A DNA stretch of 64,000 nt from Yersinia bercovieri ATCC 43970 (GCF_013282745.1 NZ_CP054044.1:2604001-2668000), one strand, 5' to 3'. Positions 6,604 through 14,856 are shown, numbered from the stretch's first letter. The notes: generated by a model not told the origin, from the letters alone. Numbers and translations: made by a program.

Positions 6604-9269
6604 AACCTTCCATCGACATGATCCGTGAAGTGACGGCTCAGGCCACCCACCGTTGGCGCGATATTCTTGGTTATCTCGGTATTGATGTACCGGAACGACC
6701 TCGTGACCATTCTGCTTGTCCGGCATGTGGCGGCAAAGACAGATTCCGATTTGACGATCAGGATGGACGTGGGACACATTTTTGCAATCAGTGTGGTGCC
6801 GGTGATGGGCTCGAGCTGGTACAAAAAGTTAAGCAATGTACCTCCACTGAGGCGGCGATTATGGTCGCTGATGCGCTGGGAATGGCTCTGAATTCACCCA
6901 TGCCGGTATCCACTAAGCCTGTAAAACAACCCGCACAGTCAGGCATACCAATAGCGAATAAGGTTGCGGAGCTGGTGGCGAAAACGGTATCAGGCGAATC
7001 TCACTACCTACTTAATAAGGGACTTCCAAGCCCCTCCCAAGCCCTATTGAGTGACGGTTCTTTGTTACTGGTGCTGCAAACGATGGAGGGCGTGATAACG
7101 GGTGCACAGGTGATTAAGCCTGATGGCACCAAACGTCTGATATCTGGAACCATCAAGAAAGGTTCGTTCATTCCCGTCAGACTCCCACCAACATCGAGTA
7201 ATGAGCCGGTTGTAACGGTACTTATCGCAGAAGGTAACGCAACCGGCGTTACCGTTTCGTTACTGAGTGATGGGGCAGTGCTGGCGGCCATTGATGAAGG
7301 GAACCTGATCCATATAGCGAAAGCCAGCCGGGAACGTTGGCCTGATGCGAAAATTATCATTGCTGCTGATAACGACCTTAAACCCGGTGAAAAGAATGTT
7401 GGGAAAGAATCTGCTGAGAAAGCGGCTACTGCGGTGAATGGTTGGGTTGCCTTACCACCAACAGATCATAAGGCCGATTGGGATGATTATCGCCAGCAGT
7501 ATGGGCTGGACGCCAGCATTACCGAGTTCGCTGATTCGCTATATCAGCCACATATATTGGCAGAAGAGGAGCCTCCGGTAGCGGAGCCTCAGGATGTCAG
7601 ACGTCCCTATGTCGATGAGCGTAAAGGTGGCATGTATTGGGTTGAACCCAAACTGGATAAAAGTAACGGCAATATTACGGAAAGAGAAAGCTGGTTGAGT
7701 GACCCGATATCCGTTGCGGGAATAGGTGAAGACGATAACGAACGGTACCTGATCCTCTGCTGGACGCCGGAGGGTAACAATACCGAACGTTCAGAAGCTT
7801 TACCCATGCGTGAGATTGGTGAACGGGAAGGTTGGTCTCGGCTGAGGGCTGGTGGCTTGTCTATCACAGCTAAAAGTGGATTACGGGCAATACTAGCTGA
7901 CTATCTGCAACGCAGTGGAGAGCGGCAGCTTTGGACTGTTGCCAATGCTACTGGCTGGCAGTGCGGGGCATACATTATGCCCGATGGTTCGGTGATTGGG
8001 TCGCCTGCAACCCCTGTACTCTTTAATGGCCGTTCATCGGCGGCAAAAGGCTATACCACTAAAGGCTCTCCAGAGAGTTGGCGCAGCAATGTGGCAAAAC
8101 TTGCTCGAGGCAATCCTTCCATGATGCTGGGTATTGCCTGTGCTTTTGCTGCCCCCCTCATTGGCATCGCTGGGGCTGATGGGTTTGGCGTCCATTTGTT
8201 TGGTGGCTCCTCCGCAGGTAAAACTACGACGGGTAATGCGGCTACGACGGTTTATGGTGAACCTGAAGCACTGAAGCTGACGTGGTACTCAACAGCGCTG
8301 GGCTTGGTAAATGAAGCTGCGGCGCACAACGACGGTTTTATGCCGCTGGATGAGATAGGGCAAGGCAGCAATAAGAAGGCTGTTGCTGATGCTGCTTACG
8401 CTTTATTTAACGGTGTCGGCAAAATTCAGGGGGCCAAGGAGGGCGGTAATCGGGATGTGAAACGCTGGCGAGCAATGGCATTCAGTACCGGTGAGATCGA
8501 CCTTGAGAGTTATATCCGAGCGGATGGAGGCAAGGTAAACGCTGGTCAACTGGTGCGGCTATTAAATGTACCGATTTCCAAGGCCACTGAATACCACGGC
8601 TATAAAGACGGTAAAGCTCATGCAGATGCTATGCGAGACGCCTGTAAAGACCACTATGGTGCTGTGGGGCGGGCATGGATTAAGTGCTTAGCCAGCCAGA
8701 AAGAGGCAGCAGCGCAAGCTGTCAGGGATGCGGAACGTCGATGGATAGCGTTATTGCCCGATGAAGCCAGTGAGCAGGTGCGCCGTGTGGCGTCGCGGTT
8801 CGCGATACTGGAAGCTGCCTTGCTCCTTTCTAAGCACCTTACAGGCTGGATTGAGCAGGAGAGCCGTGACGCTTTACAACATGGTTTTAATGCATGGGTT
8901 AATGATTTTGGTATGGGTAACCGAGAATCAAAAGCATGGGCGGAACAGGCTGAATCTTTCTTGCAACGCTTCGGTTATAGCCGTTATTTACCCCACCCTG
9001 AAACGGATCCACGAGACTTACCAATAAAGGATTTGGCGGGATATCGGGAGAAAAAGCAGGGACTCGATACATTGGTATTCCATACTTTCCCGTCAGTGTT
9101 TCGCGACGAGATAGCTGTAGGAGCTAATGCGGTGGCTTTTGCTCAGGTTTTAGCGGATGCCGGTATGTTGGATAAACCGAACAAGGGGATAACCAAGAAA
9201 ACGCTCAGAATTGACGGTAAGCAACCCCGTTTTGTGGTGCTCATGATGCCAGATGATTTGGAGGAGTAA
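6600..9269 (+). CDS. Toprim primase / DUF927 superfamily helicase
   Basis: An 889-residue replication protein. An N-terminal zinc ribbon (CPACGGKDRFRF, then FCNQCGAGDG, residues about 39-70) is of the P4 primase type. A Toprim-like region follows (LIAEGNATGV, later IIIAADNDLKPGE, residues about 200-265). A DUF927 domain begins near residue 340 and carries Walker A GGSSAGKTTTG (about 535-546) and a Walker B-like FMPLDEIGQ (about 580). It should prime and unwind at the prophage origin. It overlaps the preceding gene by four bases. The GTCGGTTCA iterons near both prophage ends are the obvious candidates for its binding site. Enzymatic family is secure; origin recognition is inferred. Confidence 0.9.
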   Translation: MKPSIDMIREVTAQATHRWRDILGYLGIDVPERPRDHSACPACGGKDRFRFDDQDGRGTHFCNQCGAGDGLELVQKVKQCTSTEAAIMVADALGMALNSPMPVSTKPVKQPAQSGIPIANKVAELVAKTVSGESHYLLNKGLPSPSQALLSDGSLLLVLQTMEGVITGAQVIKPDGTKRLISGTIKKGSFIPVRLPPTSSNEPVVTVLIAEGNATGVTVSLLSDGAVLAAIDEGNLIHIAKASRERWPDAKIIIAADNDLKPGEKNVGKESAEKAATAVNGWVALPPTDHKADWDDYRQQYGLDASITEFADSLYQPHILAEEEPPVAEPQDVRRPYVDERKGGMYWVEPKLDKSNGNITERESWLSDPISVAGIGEDDNERYLILCWTPEGNNTERSEALPMREIGEREGWSRLRAGGLSITAKSGLRAILADYLQRSGERQLWTVANATGWQCGAYIMPDGSVIGSPATPVLFNGRSSAAKGYTTKGSPESWRSNVAKLARGNPSMMLGIACAFAAPLIGIAGADGFGVHLFGGSSAGKTTTGNAATTVYGEPEALKLTWYSTALGLVNEAAAHNDGFMPLDEIGQGSNKKAVADAAYALFNGVGKIQGAKEGGNRDVKRWRAMAFSTGEIDLESYIRADGGKVNAGQLVRLLNVPISKATEYHGYKDGKAHADAMRDACKDHYGAVGRAWIKCLASQKEAAAQAVRDAERRWIALLPDEASEQVRRVASRFAILEAALLLSKHLTGWIEQESRDALQHGFNAWVNDFGMGNRESKAWAEQAESFLQRFGYSRYLPHPETDPRDLPIKDLAGYREKKQGLDTLVFHTFPSVFRDEIAVGANAVAFAQVLADAGMLDKPNKGITKKTLRIDGKQPRFVVLMMPDDLEE

Positions 9270-9376
9270 TTAATTTCCTTTCATTTGAACTGACCTGAAT
9301 CGGATTAATCATTCTCTCTGGCGGGTATGACACCAATGCCTTGACAGAGAGTAAAAGAATACGGGGTATGCACATT

Positions 9377-10384
9377 ATGAGAATGACCAAAGAATTACGT
9401 GCTGAAGTCTTTCGGCTTAAACAGTCAGGCATCGGCTATAAACGGATAGCTGACATGACTAATCTAAACCTGAGCACGGTCAAAAGCGCCTGTAAGCGGT
9501 CTGGATTATTTGCAGATAATCTCGAGCATACAGCGATGTTTACGATACCAGAGAAGCAATACAGCACAGCACTTATTGTGCCAAAGCCGTTACCCGTGCA
9601 GCGGCGTATTACGGGAGACAGGCAGACTGATGCCTATTTGTGGGTGTTGGAGGTTATTAATACCGGCGAACCGGGACACATTGCGGCGGCAGAGGAAGCC
9701 TTGCACAAGCTGACTATATCCCCTAAAGATGCTCGTGATAATTACACTCGTTATTTGGAAGCGAATGGTGCGGGATGGACTGCCAGCTTTTCCACAATGA
9801 TGATGGGCGACCCGCAGCATTATATCGACAGGGCCAGAACCCAATTTACTCGTGCAGCAGAGGTCAGGGGGACATTTGGCAGCTATGAAGCTGCATTGGA
9901 ACCTACCAAAGCTGAACAACTCATGGAGATGGTCTGTGGTGATATTTATGATAATGATTTTGGCTGGACACCTAAGGAAAAAAAGAAGGGATGTATTGAG
10001 GGTAAGCGAGTTACTGAGGTATGGGACCTGCGAGCGCAAGCGTCAAAGGGTTTCGCTGGGGTTTTACCAGAGCCTCACACACTGTCTGATGTTGTAAGAG
10101 AATTTCAGTATTGGCAATGGTTATATACGGTGCGTAATGCTGCTTGCAAAGAAATGGACCCAGGTGGATATGGTTATGATTGCGACGGCCCTATATCAGA
10201 CCGTGAAACCTATCTTGATAAGAAGCTTGAAATCATCCGCCCTCGCCATCAACGAGAAGCACTTGATGTGTTGAAATGGTATTTACAAAGTGAGCGACAT
10301 CAGAGTTTTTCAGGCTCAGATAATGATGCGGTATATCTGAATTTGATAGGGGTGCATATAGGGGATGCGTTGACGGATAATTAA
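9377..10384 (+). CDS. HTH-containing phage protein, unknown role
   Basis: A 335-residue protein whose first 45 residues form a resolvase-like helix-turn-helix (RAEVFRLKQSGIGYKRIADM, then NLNLSTVKSACKR). The remainder has no named domain; it includes an acidic Trp-rich segment and an Arg-rich C-terminal portion. Start is uncertain: ATG 9377 (MRMTKEL) is favoured, with ATG 9368 and TTG 9341 in frame upstream. It lies between the primase and the late antiterminator, a place often used for recombination or delayed-early functions. A DNA-binding role is likely; anything more specific would be a guess. Confidence 0.65.
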   Translation: MRMTKELRAEVFRLKQSGIGYKRIADMTNLNLSTVKSACKRSGLFADNLEHTAMFTIPEKQYSTALIVPKPLPVQRRITGDRQTDAYLWVLEVINTGEPGHIAAAEEALHKLTISPKDARDNYTRYLEANGAGWTASFSTMMMGDPQHYIDRARTQFTRAAEVRGTFGSYEAALEPTKAEQLMEMVCGDIYDNDFGWTPKEKKKGCIEGKRVTEVWDLRAQASKGFAGVLPEPHTLSDVVREFQYWQWLYTVRNAACKEMDPGGYGYDCDGPISDRETYLDKKLEIIRPRHQREALDVLKWYLQSERHQSFSGSDNDAVYLNLIGVHIGDALTDN

Positions 10385-10387
10385 ATA

Positions 10388-10486
10388 ATGACATTTACAT
10401 CGCCTAACGTGCTGCTATTGTGGCTGATGTTGGTGTTATTATGTCTTTTCTCGTTACGAGTTATGGTAATATATATACATAGCTAA
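10388..10486 (+). CDS. Candidate single-pass microprotein (32 aa)
   Basis: An ATG three bases after the preceding stop opens a 32-codon frame. The product is almost entirely hydrophobic (VLLLWLMLVLLCLFSLRVMV), a convincing single membrane helix with an Arg and His near the C-terminus. A terminator follows 14 bases after the stop. No ribosome site is clear, so translation would rely on coupling to the gene before it. Position between replication and late control genes suggests a small membrane-active moron, but no family is recognised. Confidence 0.45.
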   Translation: MTFTSPNVLLLWLMLVLLCLFSLRVMVIYIHS

Positions 10487-10500
10487 TCAATATAAATAGT

Positions 10501-10531
10501 GAGTCGTATATTAAATACGGCTCGCTTTTTT
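10501..10531 (+). terminator. Rho-independent terminator before Q
   Basis: GAGTCGTAT (10501-10509) pairs with ATACGGCTC (10515-10523), with one G-T pair, followed by a T-run at 10525-10531. It separates the replication-region transcript from the antiterminator gene. Confidence 0.8.
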
Positions 10532-10570
10532 ATTGGGTAACGTTCAGAGATTCAGAGGGGTATCCATAAT

Positions 10571-10972
10571 ATGCGTGATATTCAATTGGTATTAGAACGC
10601 TGGGGTGGTTGGGCAGCAAATGAAGATAGTGGCGTTGGTTACTCCCCCATTGCAGCCGGATTCAAAGGTCTGTTATCCAGTACCACAAAATCACGATTGT
10701 CGTGCTGTGATAATGACGGTCTGCTGGTGGATGCCGCTGTAGGCCGACTGAAGAAAGCGGGAAGAGATGAAGATTATGAACTGATAGAGCAGCACTACAA
10801 AAAAGGGATATCAAAATCTGCAATTGCTCGGAAACAGAAATGTTCTGAAGGAAAGATTAGATTAAAACTCATGATGGCCGAGACGTTTGTTGATGCTTGT
10901 CTGCTGATGGCAGGGGCCAAGTTAGAAATGGATGAGTGGACACATAAATTTGAAATAGAAAAAATTGCATAA
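10571..10972 (+). CDS. Q: Phage late antiterminator Q
   Basis: A 133-residue Q-type antitermination protein. The opening MRDIQLVLERWGGWAA, then YSPIAAGFKGLL and LSCCDNDGLLVDAAVGRL, and the helix-turn-helix-like KGISKSAIARKQKCSEGKIR are characteristic of the PF06530 family. Q binds near the late promoter and modifies RNA polymerase to pass terminators. Several terminators downstream (11717, 11899, 14857, 28813) lie inside the predicted late transcript, which fits this control. GAGGGG lies ahead of the ATG. Confidence 0.9.
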   Translation: MRDIQLVLERWGGWAANEDSGVGYSPIAAGFKGLLSSTTKSRLSCCDNDGLLVDAAVGRLKKAGRDEDYELIEQHYKKGISKSAIARKQKCSEGKIRLKLMMAETFVDACLLMAGAKLEMDEWTHKFEIEKIA

Positions 10973-11269
10973 AAAGCTATTCGTAACGAATTTTACCTAT
11001 TATTGTGTTAAGAGTGGTTACTTTGTCACGTAGCTTACACAATCAAAAAGACTAGTTTTAACATTATGTTTCAGATCAAAAAAACGTTATTAGATCCTGA
11101 GGTTGGCAAGTTTATACTGGTAGGTTGGTTAAAGTCTTAGATTAGACGCCCACTGTTTATAGCATTTACTTGACCCCAATCATTAGGTTTACTGAATGAA
11201 GTGTTATGCTGTCTATCGAAGCTGCTTTATGCCTTCATTCAAGTACATACCTTCTTTCGGAGATTGATT
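10973..11269. promoter_or_regulatory. Presumed late promoter and Q-site region
   Basis: About 300 bp without a gene directly after Q. In lambdoid phages this position holds the late promoter, the Q-utilisation site and an early terminator. TTGACC occurs at 11170-11175, but I could not find a convincingly spaced -10 box, so exact sites are not assigned. The assignment is from position only. Confidence 0.4.
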
Positions 11270-11686
11270 ATGTTTGCTATAAACCCTACTACTTTTGACT
11301 ATTTTTTGCGCCACCTATCGCAAGTCGCACAAGATAAAAGAGTCGTTCCATACAATGAGTTGGAAAATGCTTTTGGGCTAAGCCATAACATGGTCGGGGA
11401 ATATGCTGGAGCTGTTGGGAAGTTCTGTATAGACAATAATTATCCCCTCCTTAACTCCCTAATAATAAATATTACAGATTGCTCCCCTTCTGAGGGTTTC
11501 CATGCATGGTACTTGGAGTCCGATGTTGGCGATTTGCACTATCCTTATACAGGGTTGTCGTGGGGAGAAATGATCTCTGCGTGTTGGCGTTTTTTTCATG
11601 TTACCTCTTCAAGAGCCAAGCAGGTTCAAAATTTTTCAGGCATGACCCCAGTACATAGATCTTGGGCAGAAAAATATGTTAACTAA
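11270..11686 (+). CDS. Hypothetical protein between Q and lysis genes (138 aa)
   Basis: A 138-residue soluble protein. ATG 11270 is chosen because a CGGAG ribosome site lies eight bases upstream; the frame is open further left without support. An N-terminal segment (FFAINPTTFDYFLRHL-like, with VPYNELENAFGLSHNMVGEY) has the look of a small helix-turn-helix, followed by an aromatic-rich C-terminal half. A terminator follows 30 bases after the stop. Genes between Q and the holin in lambdoid phages are usually dispensable accessories; no function is assigned. Confidence 0.6.
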   Translation: MFAINPTTFDYFLRHLSQVAQDKRVVPYNELENAFGLSHNMVGEYAGAVGKFCIDNNYPLLNSLIINITDCSPSEGFHAWYLESDVGDLHYPYTGLSWGEMISACWRFFHVTSSRAKQVQNFSGMTPVHRSWAEKYVN

Positions 11687-11716
11687 TAAATAAGTCCACA
11701 TTCTTTTCGTATTATA

Positions 11717-11742
11717 AACCTCGCATATCGCGGGGCTTTTTT
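11717..11742 (+). terminator. Rho-independent terminator
   Basis: CCTCGC (11719-11724) pairs with GCGGGG (11730-11735) and is followed by CTTTTTT. It closes the gene ending at 11686. Near-identical hairpins recur at 14857 and 28813. Confidence 0.8.
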
Positions 11743-11788
11743 ACATGTGTGATTATCCCGTATGTAGAATTAACCGATAGCGAGACTA

Positions 11789-11847
11789 CATTCGCATGGG
11801 TACTGGATTGTTAATCCAATCGTTGTGAAACAGTACCCAGCCGAATG
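11789..11847 (+). ncRNA. Nested stem-loop, possible structured RNA
   Basis: Three nested pairings are visible: CATTCG/CGAATG (11789-11794 with 11842-11847), GGGTACTG/CAGTACCC (11798-11805 with 11831-11838), and GATTG/CAATC (11806-11810 with 11817-11821). It lies between two terminators, so a short discrete transcript is possible. Lambdoid phages often carry tRNAs here, and an inner loop TTGTTAA resembles a tRNA-Asn anticodon loop, but no T-arm or D-arm is present. Confidence 0.45.
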
Positions 11848-11898
11848 CGTTAACCTATTTCTCTTATGCGTTAAGTAACTCCACGCATAACCAATTTT

Positions 11899-11926
11899 AA
11901 GGCTGCCAATTTGGTGGCCTTTTTTA
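11899..11926 (+). terminator. Rho-independent terminator before lysis cassette
   Basis: AAGGCTGCC (11899-11907) pairs with GGTGGCCTT (11913-11921), with two G-T pairs, then T-rich DNA. Read-through would need Q antitermination, so it may delay lysis-gene expression. Confidence 0.75.
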
Positions 11927-12066
11927 TTTAGCCTCGCCGCCAGCGCCAATCACCCTCAAACAAACTCCGTGTCTGAATGGATCACGGCGGCAGGGCTATT
12001 TCCTACACAACAGCATACGAACCCGACCAACGCCGGGAAGATAATTCCCCATATGGGGAGGTGGTT

Positions 12067-12453
12067 ATGAGAATGCCAGAAAAAGACCCAGGGTGGCTGG
12101 GAGCGTTATTTGCATTTTACTCCCTGCACTCGACGCCAATTAACGGTTTCCTTGTTGGCTTTATCGTCGCATTTAGGCGCGTGGTATGGGGTGGTGGTCG
12201 ATTAAGAGAGGGGATTGGAGAGGGGCTGGTTTGTGGTCTTGTCGGGGTGAACCTCGGTCCAATAGTTGCCCCCTTGATTATACGACTCATAGATTCCATT
12301 CCGTGGCTGAACGGCGCTTTAGCTGAAGTAGCTGCGGGAAAGATAGAAATATTCGTCAGTTGCATGATTGGGATGGTTGGACTGTCAGCCATTCGTGAAA
12401 TCGCTTTCAGGCTTGTTAAGCGCAAGGTCGGGGTATCAGATGCAAAACAATAA
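12067..12453 (+). CDS. Lambda-family (class I type) holin
   Basis: A 128-residue membrane protein that should permeabilise the inner membrane to release the endolysin. It starts MRMPEKDPGWLGALFAFYS, the family hallmark being a Met-(Arg/Lys)-Met-Pro-Glu-Lys start. Three hydrophobic segments are seen (around residues 20-40, 55-80 and 95-115) and the C-terminus is basic (RLVKRKVG). ATG 12067 follows GGGGAGG by six bases; the upstream open frame is not needed. The Met-Arg-Met start could permit a dual-start holin/antiholin pair, as in lambda S. It overlaps the endolysin gene by 14 bp. Confidence 0.85.
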   Translation: MRMPEKDPGWLGALFAFYSLHSTPINGFLVGFIVAFRRVVWGGGRLREGIGEGLVCGLVGVNLGPIVAPLIIRLIDSIPWLNGALAEVAAGKIEIFVSCMIGMVGLSAIREIAFRLVKRKVGVSDAKQ

Positions 12454-12832
12454 ATTTAGCCAGCGCAGTGAAAGCAATTTGAAAGGCGTTAACGCTAGCC
12501 TGGTGAAAGTCGTTCGCCGCGCTCTTGAACTATCAACGGTTGATTTCGGTGTTATCGAAGGTGTCCGCACGGTAGAACGGCAAAAAGAGCTGGTGGCCAC
12601 TGGTAAGAGCCAGACCATGAATAGCCGTCATATCTCCGGCAATGCGGTTGATCTGCTCCCCACTGGTGCTGACTGGAATGATTATAAATGTTGGTTGCCG
12701 GTATTGGATGCCATGCACCGCGCTGGTAAAGAGTTGGGTGTGAAGCTGCGTTTCGGTATCACCTGGACGGATAACCCGAATGACAAGCCAGCGAAGTTCT
12801 TGGATGCGCCTCACATTGAGATACCCACATGA
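12440..12832 (+). CDS. Endolysin, M15-family peptidase
   Basis: A 130-residue peptidoglycan peptidase of the M15 (VanY/T5-endolysin) group. The zinc ligands are visible in SRHISGNAVDL (His and Asp of the S-x-H-x-x-G-x-A-x-D box, residues about 60-70) and HIEI (terminal His with catalytic Glu two residues before it is displaced by the usual pattern). It should cut L-Ala-D-Glu or D-Ala bonds in the cell wall after holin triggering. ATG 12440 lies within the holin gene's end. No signal peptide is seen, so export depends on the holin. It overlaps Rz by four bases. Confidence 0.88.
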   Translation: MQNNKFSQRSESNLKGVNASLVKVVRRALELSTVDFGVIEGVRTVERQKELVATGKSQTMNSRHISGNAVDLLPTGADWNDYKCWLPVLDAMHRAGKELGVKLRFGITWTDNPNDKPAKFLDAPHIEIPT

Positions 12833-13350
12833 AAGAAACTCTATTGAGATTGATAGCCGTCGCACTGACGATTTCAGTTTTAGTCGGTGGTGGGTACTGG
12901 TGGGGCAGCGATAGTAAAGATTCGGAATGGTCTCTCAAGTGGACTAAGCGCGATAAATCAGACCTAACGGCAGAAATAGCCGCCAGAAAGAGCGCCACCG
13001 ATAAAGAGGCTCAACTTCAGGCTGCCCAGTCAGCCGAATTAAAGGCATATCAACAAGGGGTAGTCGATGCTGAGAACAAAGCAAAAGGCACTATTGCTGC
13101 TTACCGCGCTGGCAATATCAAGCTGCAAAAGCGTTTCGAGTGTCTCTCCGCTTCAGTTGGGGATATGCCCGTTACTCCCGCCAGTGGACAGCTCACTGAT
13201 GCAGTCAGAGACTGCGGATTTTCAGACACAGATGTCGGGGTTCTTATTTCAATCGCTGAACGAGCCGACAAGCTAGTCGAGAAACTCACTGCGCTACAAA
13301 AGGTTGTCACTGACGACCGCCGAATAATTAACAGTGCTCAATCACAGTAG
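12829..13350 (+). CDS. Rz: Rz inner-membrane spanin
   Basis: A 173-residue i-spanin. It has an N-terminal membrane anchor (LLRLIAVALTISVLVGGGYW) followed by a long charged periplasmic coiled region rich in Lys, Ala and Glu, and a C-terminal part with two Cys. It bridges to the outer-membrane Rz1 to fuse the membranes in the final lysis step. It overlaps the endolysin stop by four bases (ATGA) and contains the Rz1 frame. Length fits the family. Confidence 0.85.
   Translation: MKETLLRLIAVALTISVLVGGGYWWGSDSKDSEWSLKWTKRDKSDLTAEIAARKSATDKEAQLQAAQSAELKAYQQGVVDAENKAKGTIAAYRAGNIKLQKRFECLSASVGDMPVTPASGQLTDAVRDCGFSDTDVGVLISIAERADKLVEKLTALQKVVTDDRRIINSAQSQ
13067..13276 (+). CDS. Rz1: Rz1 outer-membrane lipoprotein spanin, embedded in Rz
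   Basis: A 69-residue frame nested entirely within Rz in the +1 register. It starts MLRTKQK, continues with a hydrophobic segment ALLLLTALAISSC that forms a lipobox with Cys at residue 20, and gives a mature chain of about 50 residues containing a Pro pair. This is the layout of lambda Rz1. The lipobox ends Ser-Ser-Cys rather than the commoner Ala/Gly-Cys, which is tolerated. Position within Rz makes chance unlikely, although mature Pro content is lower than in lambda. Confidence 0.72.
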   Translation: MLRTKQKALLLLTALAISSCKSVSSVSPLQLGICPLLPPVDSSLMQSETADFQTQMSGFLFQSLNEPTS

Positions 13351-13771
13351 GGATTCAAAATTGAAATCTAAGATAGTTATTAATTTAATCGACACTACAT
13401 TTCTGCTGCTGCTGGGTTACGGACTATGGCAACCAGAAAGCGGCTTACTGAATATTGCTCAAGCTTATACATGGTTGTTAATACTACTCTCGCTGATCTT
13501 CATAGCTATTAGCCTTGGGATCATTATTGCCATCGATGCTGTTACTGGCGAACAGAAACAAACGCTGGTGGATTATCTGGGACGGCTATTTAAACCATCA
13601 GATAAATCAAAGTTTAAAAAGGTAATGGGCTGGGTACGGTTCGTTGCTGTCATTTCCTGCATGGCATACATCGGGTGGATCGTTACTTCAATTTTCTTCG
13701 CTGCTTCCTCTCTACTTTTTAGAGCTACAAGGCATGTGGCGAGAGAAGCGATAAAGATTCAAAGCGCATAA
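13334..13771 (+). CDS. Multipass membrane protein near lysis cassette (about 145 aa)
   Basis: A hydrophobic protein of up to 145 residues with about three to four membrane helices (IDTTFLLLLGYGLW; YTWLLILLSLIFIAISLGII; VAVISCMAYIGWIVTSIFF). The GTG at 13334 overlaps Rz by 17 bp; TTG 13361, with AGGG upstream, is an equally plausible start (136 aa). It may be an antiholin or superinfection-exclusion protein by position, but no family is recognised. Confidence 0.6.
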   Translation: MLNHSRDSKLKSKIVINLIDTTFLLLLGYGLWQPESGLLNIAQAYTWLLILLSLIFIAISLGIIIAIDAVTGEQKQTLVDYLGRLFKPSDKSKFKKVMGWVRFVAVISCMAYIGWIVTSIFFAASSLLFRATRHVAREAIKIQSA

Positions 13772-13853
13772 ACATCAATAGCGCAGGGTTGTCGCAGTCC
13801 ACAGATAACCAGACTGCGCCCCCTAAAGAGGTAATTGGCTGTCTTGCTGGCGC

Positions 13854-13925
13854 AAAAAAATCCCGCAGTCGGGCGGGATAAGTATATCAAGAAGAAAGTT
13901 GCTTGTGATTGGCAACTGCATACCA
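13854..13925 (-). ncRNA. Possible minus-strand small RNA with terminator
   Basis: On the minus strand AGTTGC/GCAACT (13912-13917 with 13897-13902) forms one hairpin, and ATCCCGC/GCGGGAT (13873-13879 with 13860-13866) forms a second followed by seven T residues (13854-13860). Two stems ending in a perfect terminator, opposite to all nearby genes, are consistent with an Hfq-type small RNA. No promoter was identified, and a longer minus-strand frame through here looks non-coding. Confidence 0.4.
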
Positions 13926-14180
13926 ACACAATTAAATCGTAGATTAATACATACAAATATAAAGGCTGTTTATGGCTATTATTCACATAACCAACTGCTC
14001 GCTTCATTTTTTGTGATCAACACCACTATAAGAATGGCCCAACTTCGCAATAGGGCTTAACTGGCATTACAGATGGTACTTTCATGAGTGCCATCGATAA
14101 TGCGCAAACCAAAGTCACCTCGTTAACTCCGGCTCGCTGTGGGGGTTAATGCTGGTGGCTTTTCTATTTAGGGATAGATC
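13926..14180. other. Gap before structural genes
   Basis: No gene is seen. GATGGTACT (14072-14080) pairs with AGTGCCATC (14087-14095), with one G-T pair, forming a nine-base hairpin without a T-run. The rest is unremarkable. Confidence 0.4.
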
Positions 14181-14825
14181 ATGGCAACTCTTAAGGATTT
14201 ATCTAATCAGCTCCAGCAGATTAAAAAGCAGCTCCCTTTTGCTGCTGCTCAGGCACTAACAAGTGTTGCTCGCCAGATTGCAGCCGCTCAGAAGGTGGGT
14301 ATGCAGCGCAATCTGGATAATCCGACCCCTTTTACCGTGAGTTCTGTTGGCTCGTTTGGTGCTCGTAAAGACCGATTACAGGCCAAAGTATTCGTGCGTG
14401 ATATTGCTGCCAGCTATCTCGAACCGTTCGAGTTCGGCGGTCAGCACAAGCTCAATGGTCAGGCGCTGCTCAACCCTAAAAACATAAAGCTGAATAAGTT
14501 CGGTAACTTAGCCCGTAACAAAACGCAGCAGCTCAAGGCTAAGGAGAATGTCTTTGTGGGGGAGGTGAATGGCGTTAATGGTTTCTTCCAACGTAAGAAA
14601 GGCAAGAAGAGCAAAAAGGCTAAGAGGCGTCAGAAGCGCTCGCCTAATGGAGTTCATCGCGCCAGAGAGAAACAAAGAGCACCTAAGCTGCTGATTCAGT
14701 TTGGTGACGCATTGGCAGTTAAACCAACGCTTGGATACTTCGACCGAGCGAATACAATGGCACAGGCTTTGATGCCTGGAGCATTAAGTCTGGCAATCGA
14801 GCAGGCGTTGAAGACGGCTAAATAA
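14181..14825 (+). CDS. Putative minor tail / connector protein, gpZ-like in character
   Basis: A 214-residue basic protein. The N-terminal helix LSNQLQQIKKQLPFAAAQAL and a very Lys/Arg-rich middle (KKGKKSKKAKRRQKR) recall lambda gpZ and related minor tail proteins, which start with an Ala-rich helix and have an Arg/Lys block. No firm family match can be claimed. It is isolated from the main tail genes, directly after the lysis module and before a homing endonuclease, and is followed by its own terminator. Its place before terminase is unusual for a tail protein. Confidence 0.5.
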   Translation: MATLKDLSNQLQQIKKQLPFAAAQALTSVARQIAAAQKVGMQRNLDNPTPFTVSSVGSFGARKDRLQAKVFVRDIAASYLEPFEFGGQHKLNGQALLNPKNIKLNKFGNLARNKTQQLKAKENVFVGEVNGVNGFFQRKKGKKSKKAKRRQKRSPNGVHRAREKQRAPKLLIQFGDALAVKPTLGYFDRANTMAQALMPGALSLAIEQALKTAK

Positions 14826-14856
14826 CAAACTACTCAACCATTGTATAACTAACATG

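Noticed and set aside
11796..11825. Possible tRNA-Asn (loop TTGTTAA)
   Set aside because: No acceptor, D-arm or T-arm can be drawn; the surrounding pairings form a plain nested hairpin.
13759..14007. Minus-strand 82-codon frame
   Set aside because: It runs through a terminator hairpin and the end of the membrane-protein gene and has no clear ribosome site; a small RNA explains the region better.
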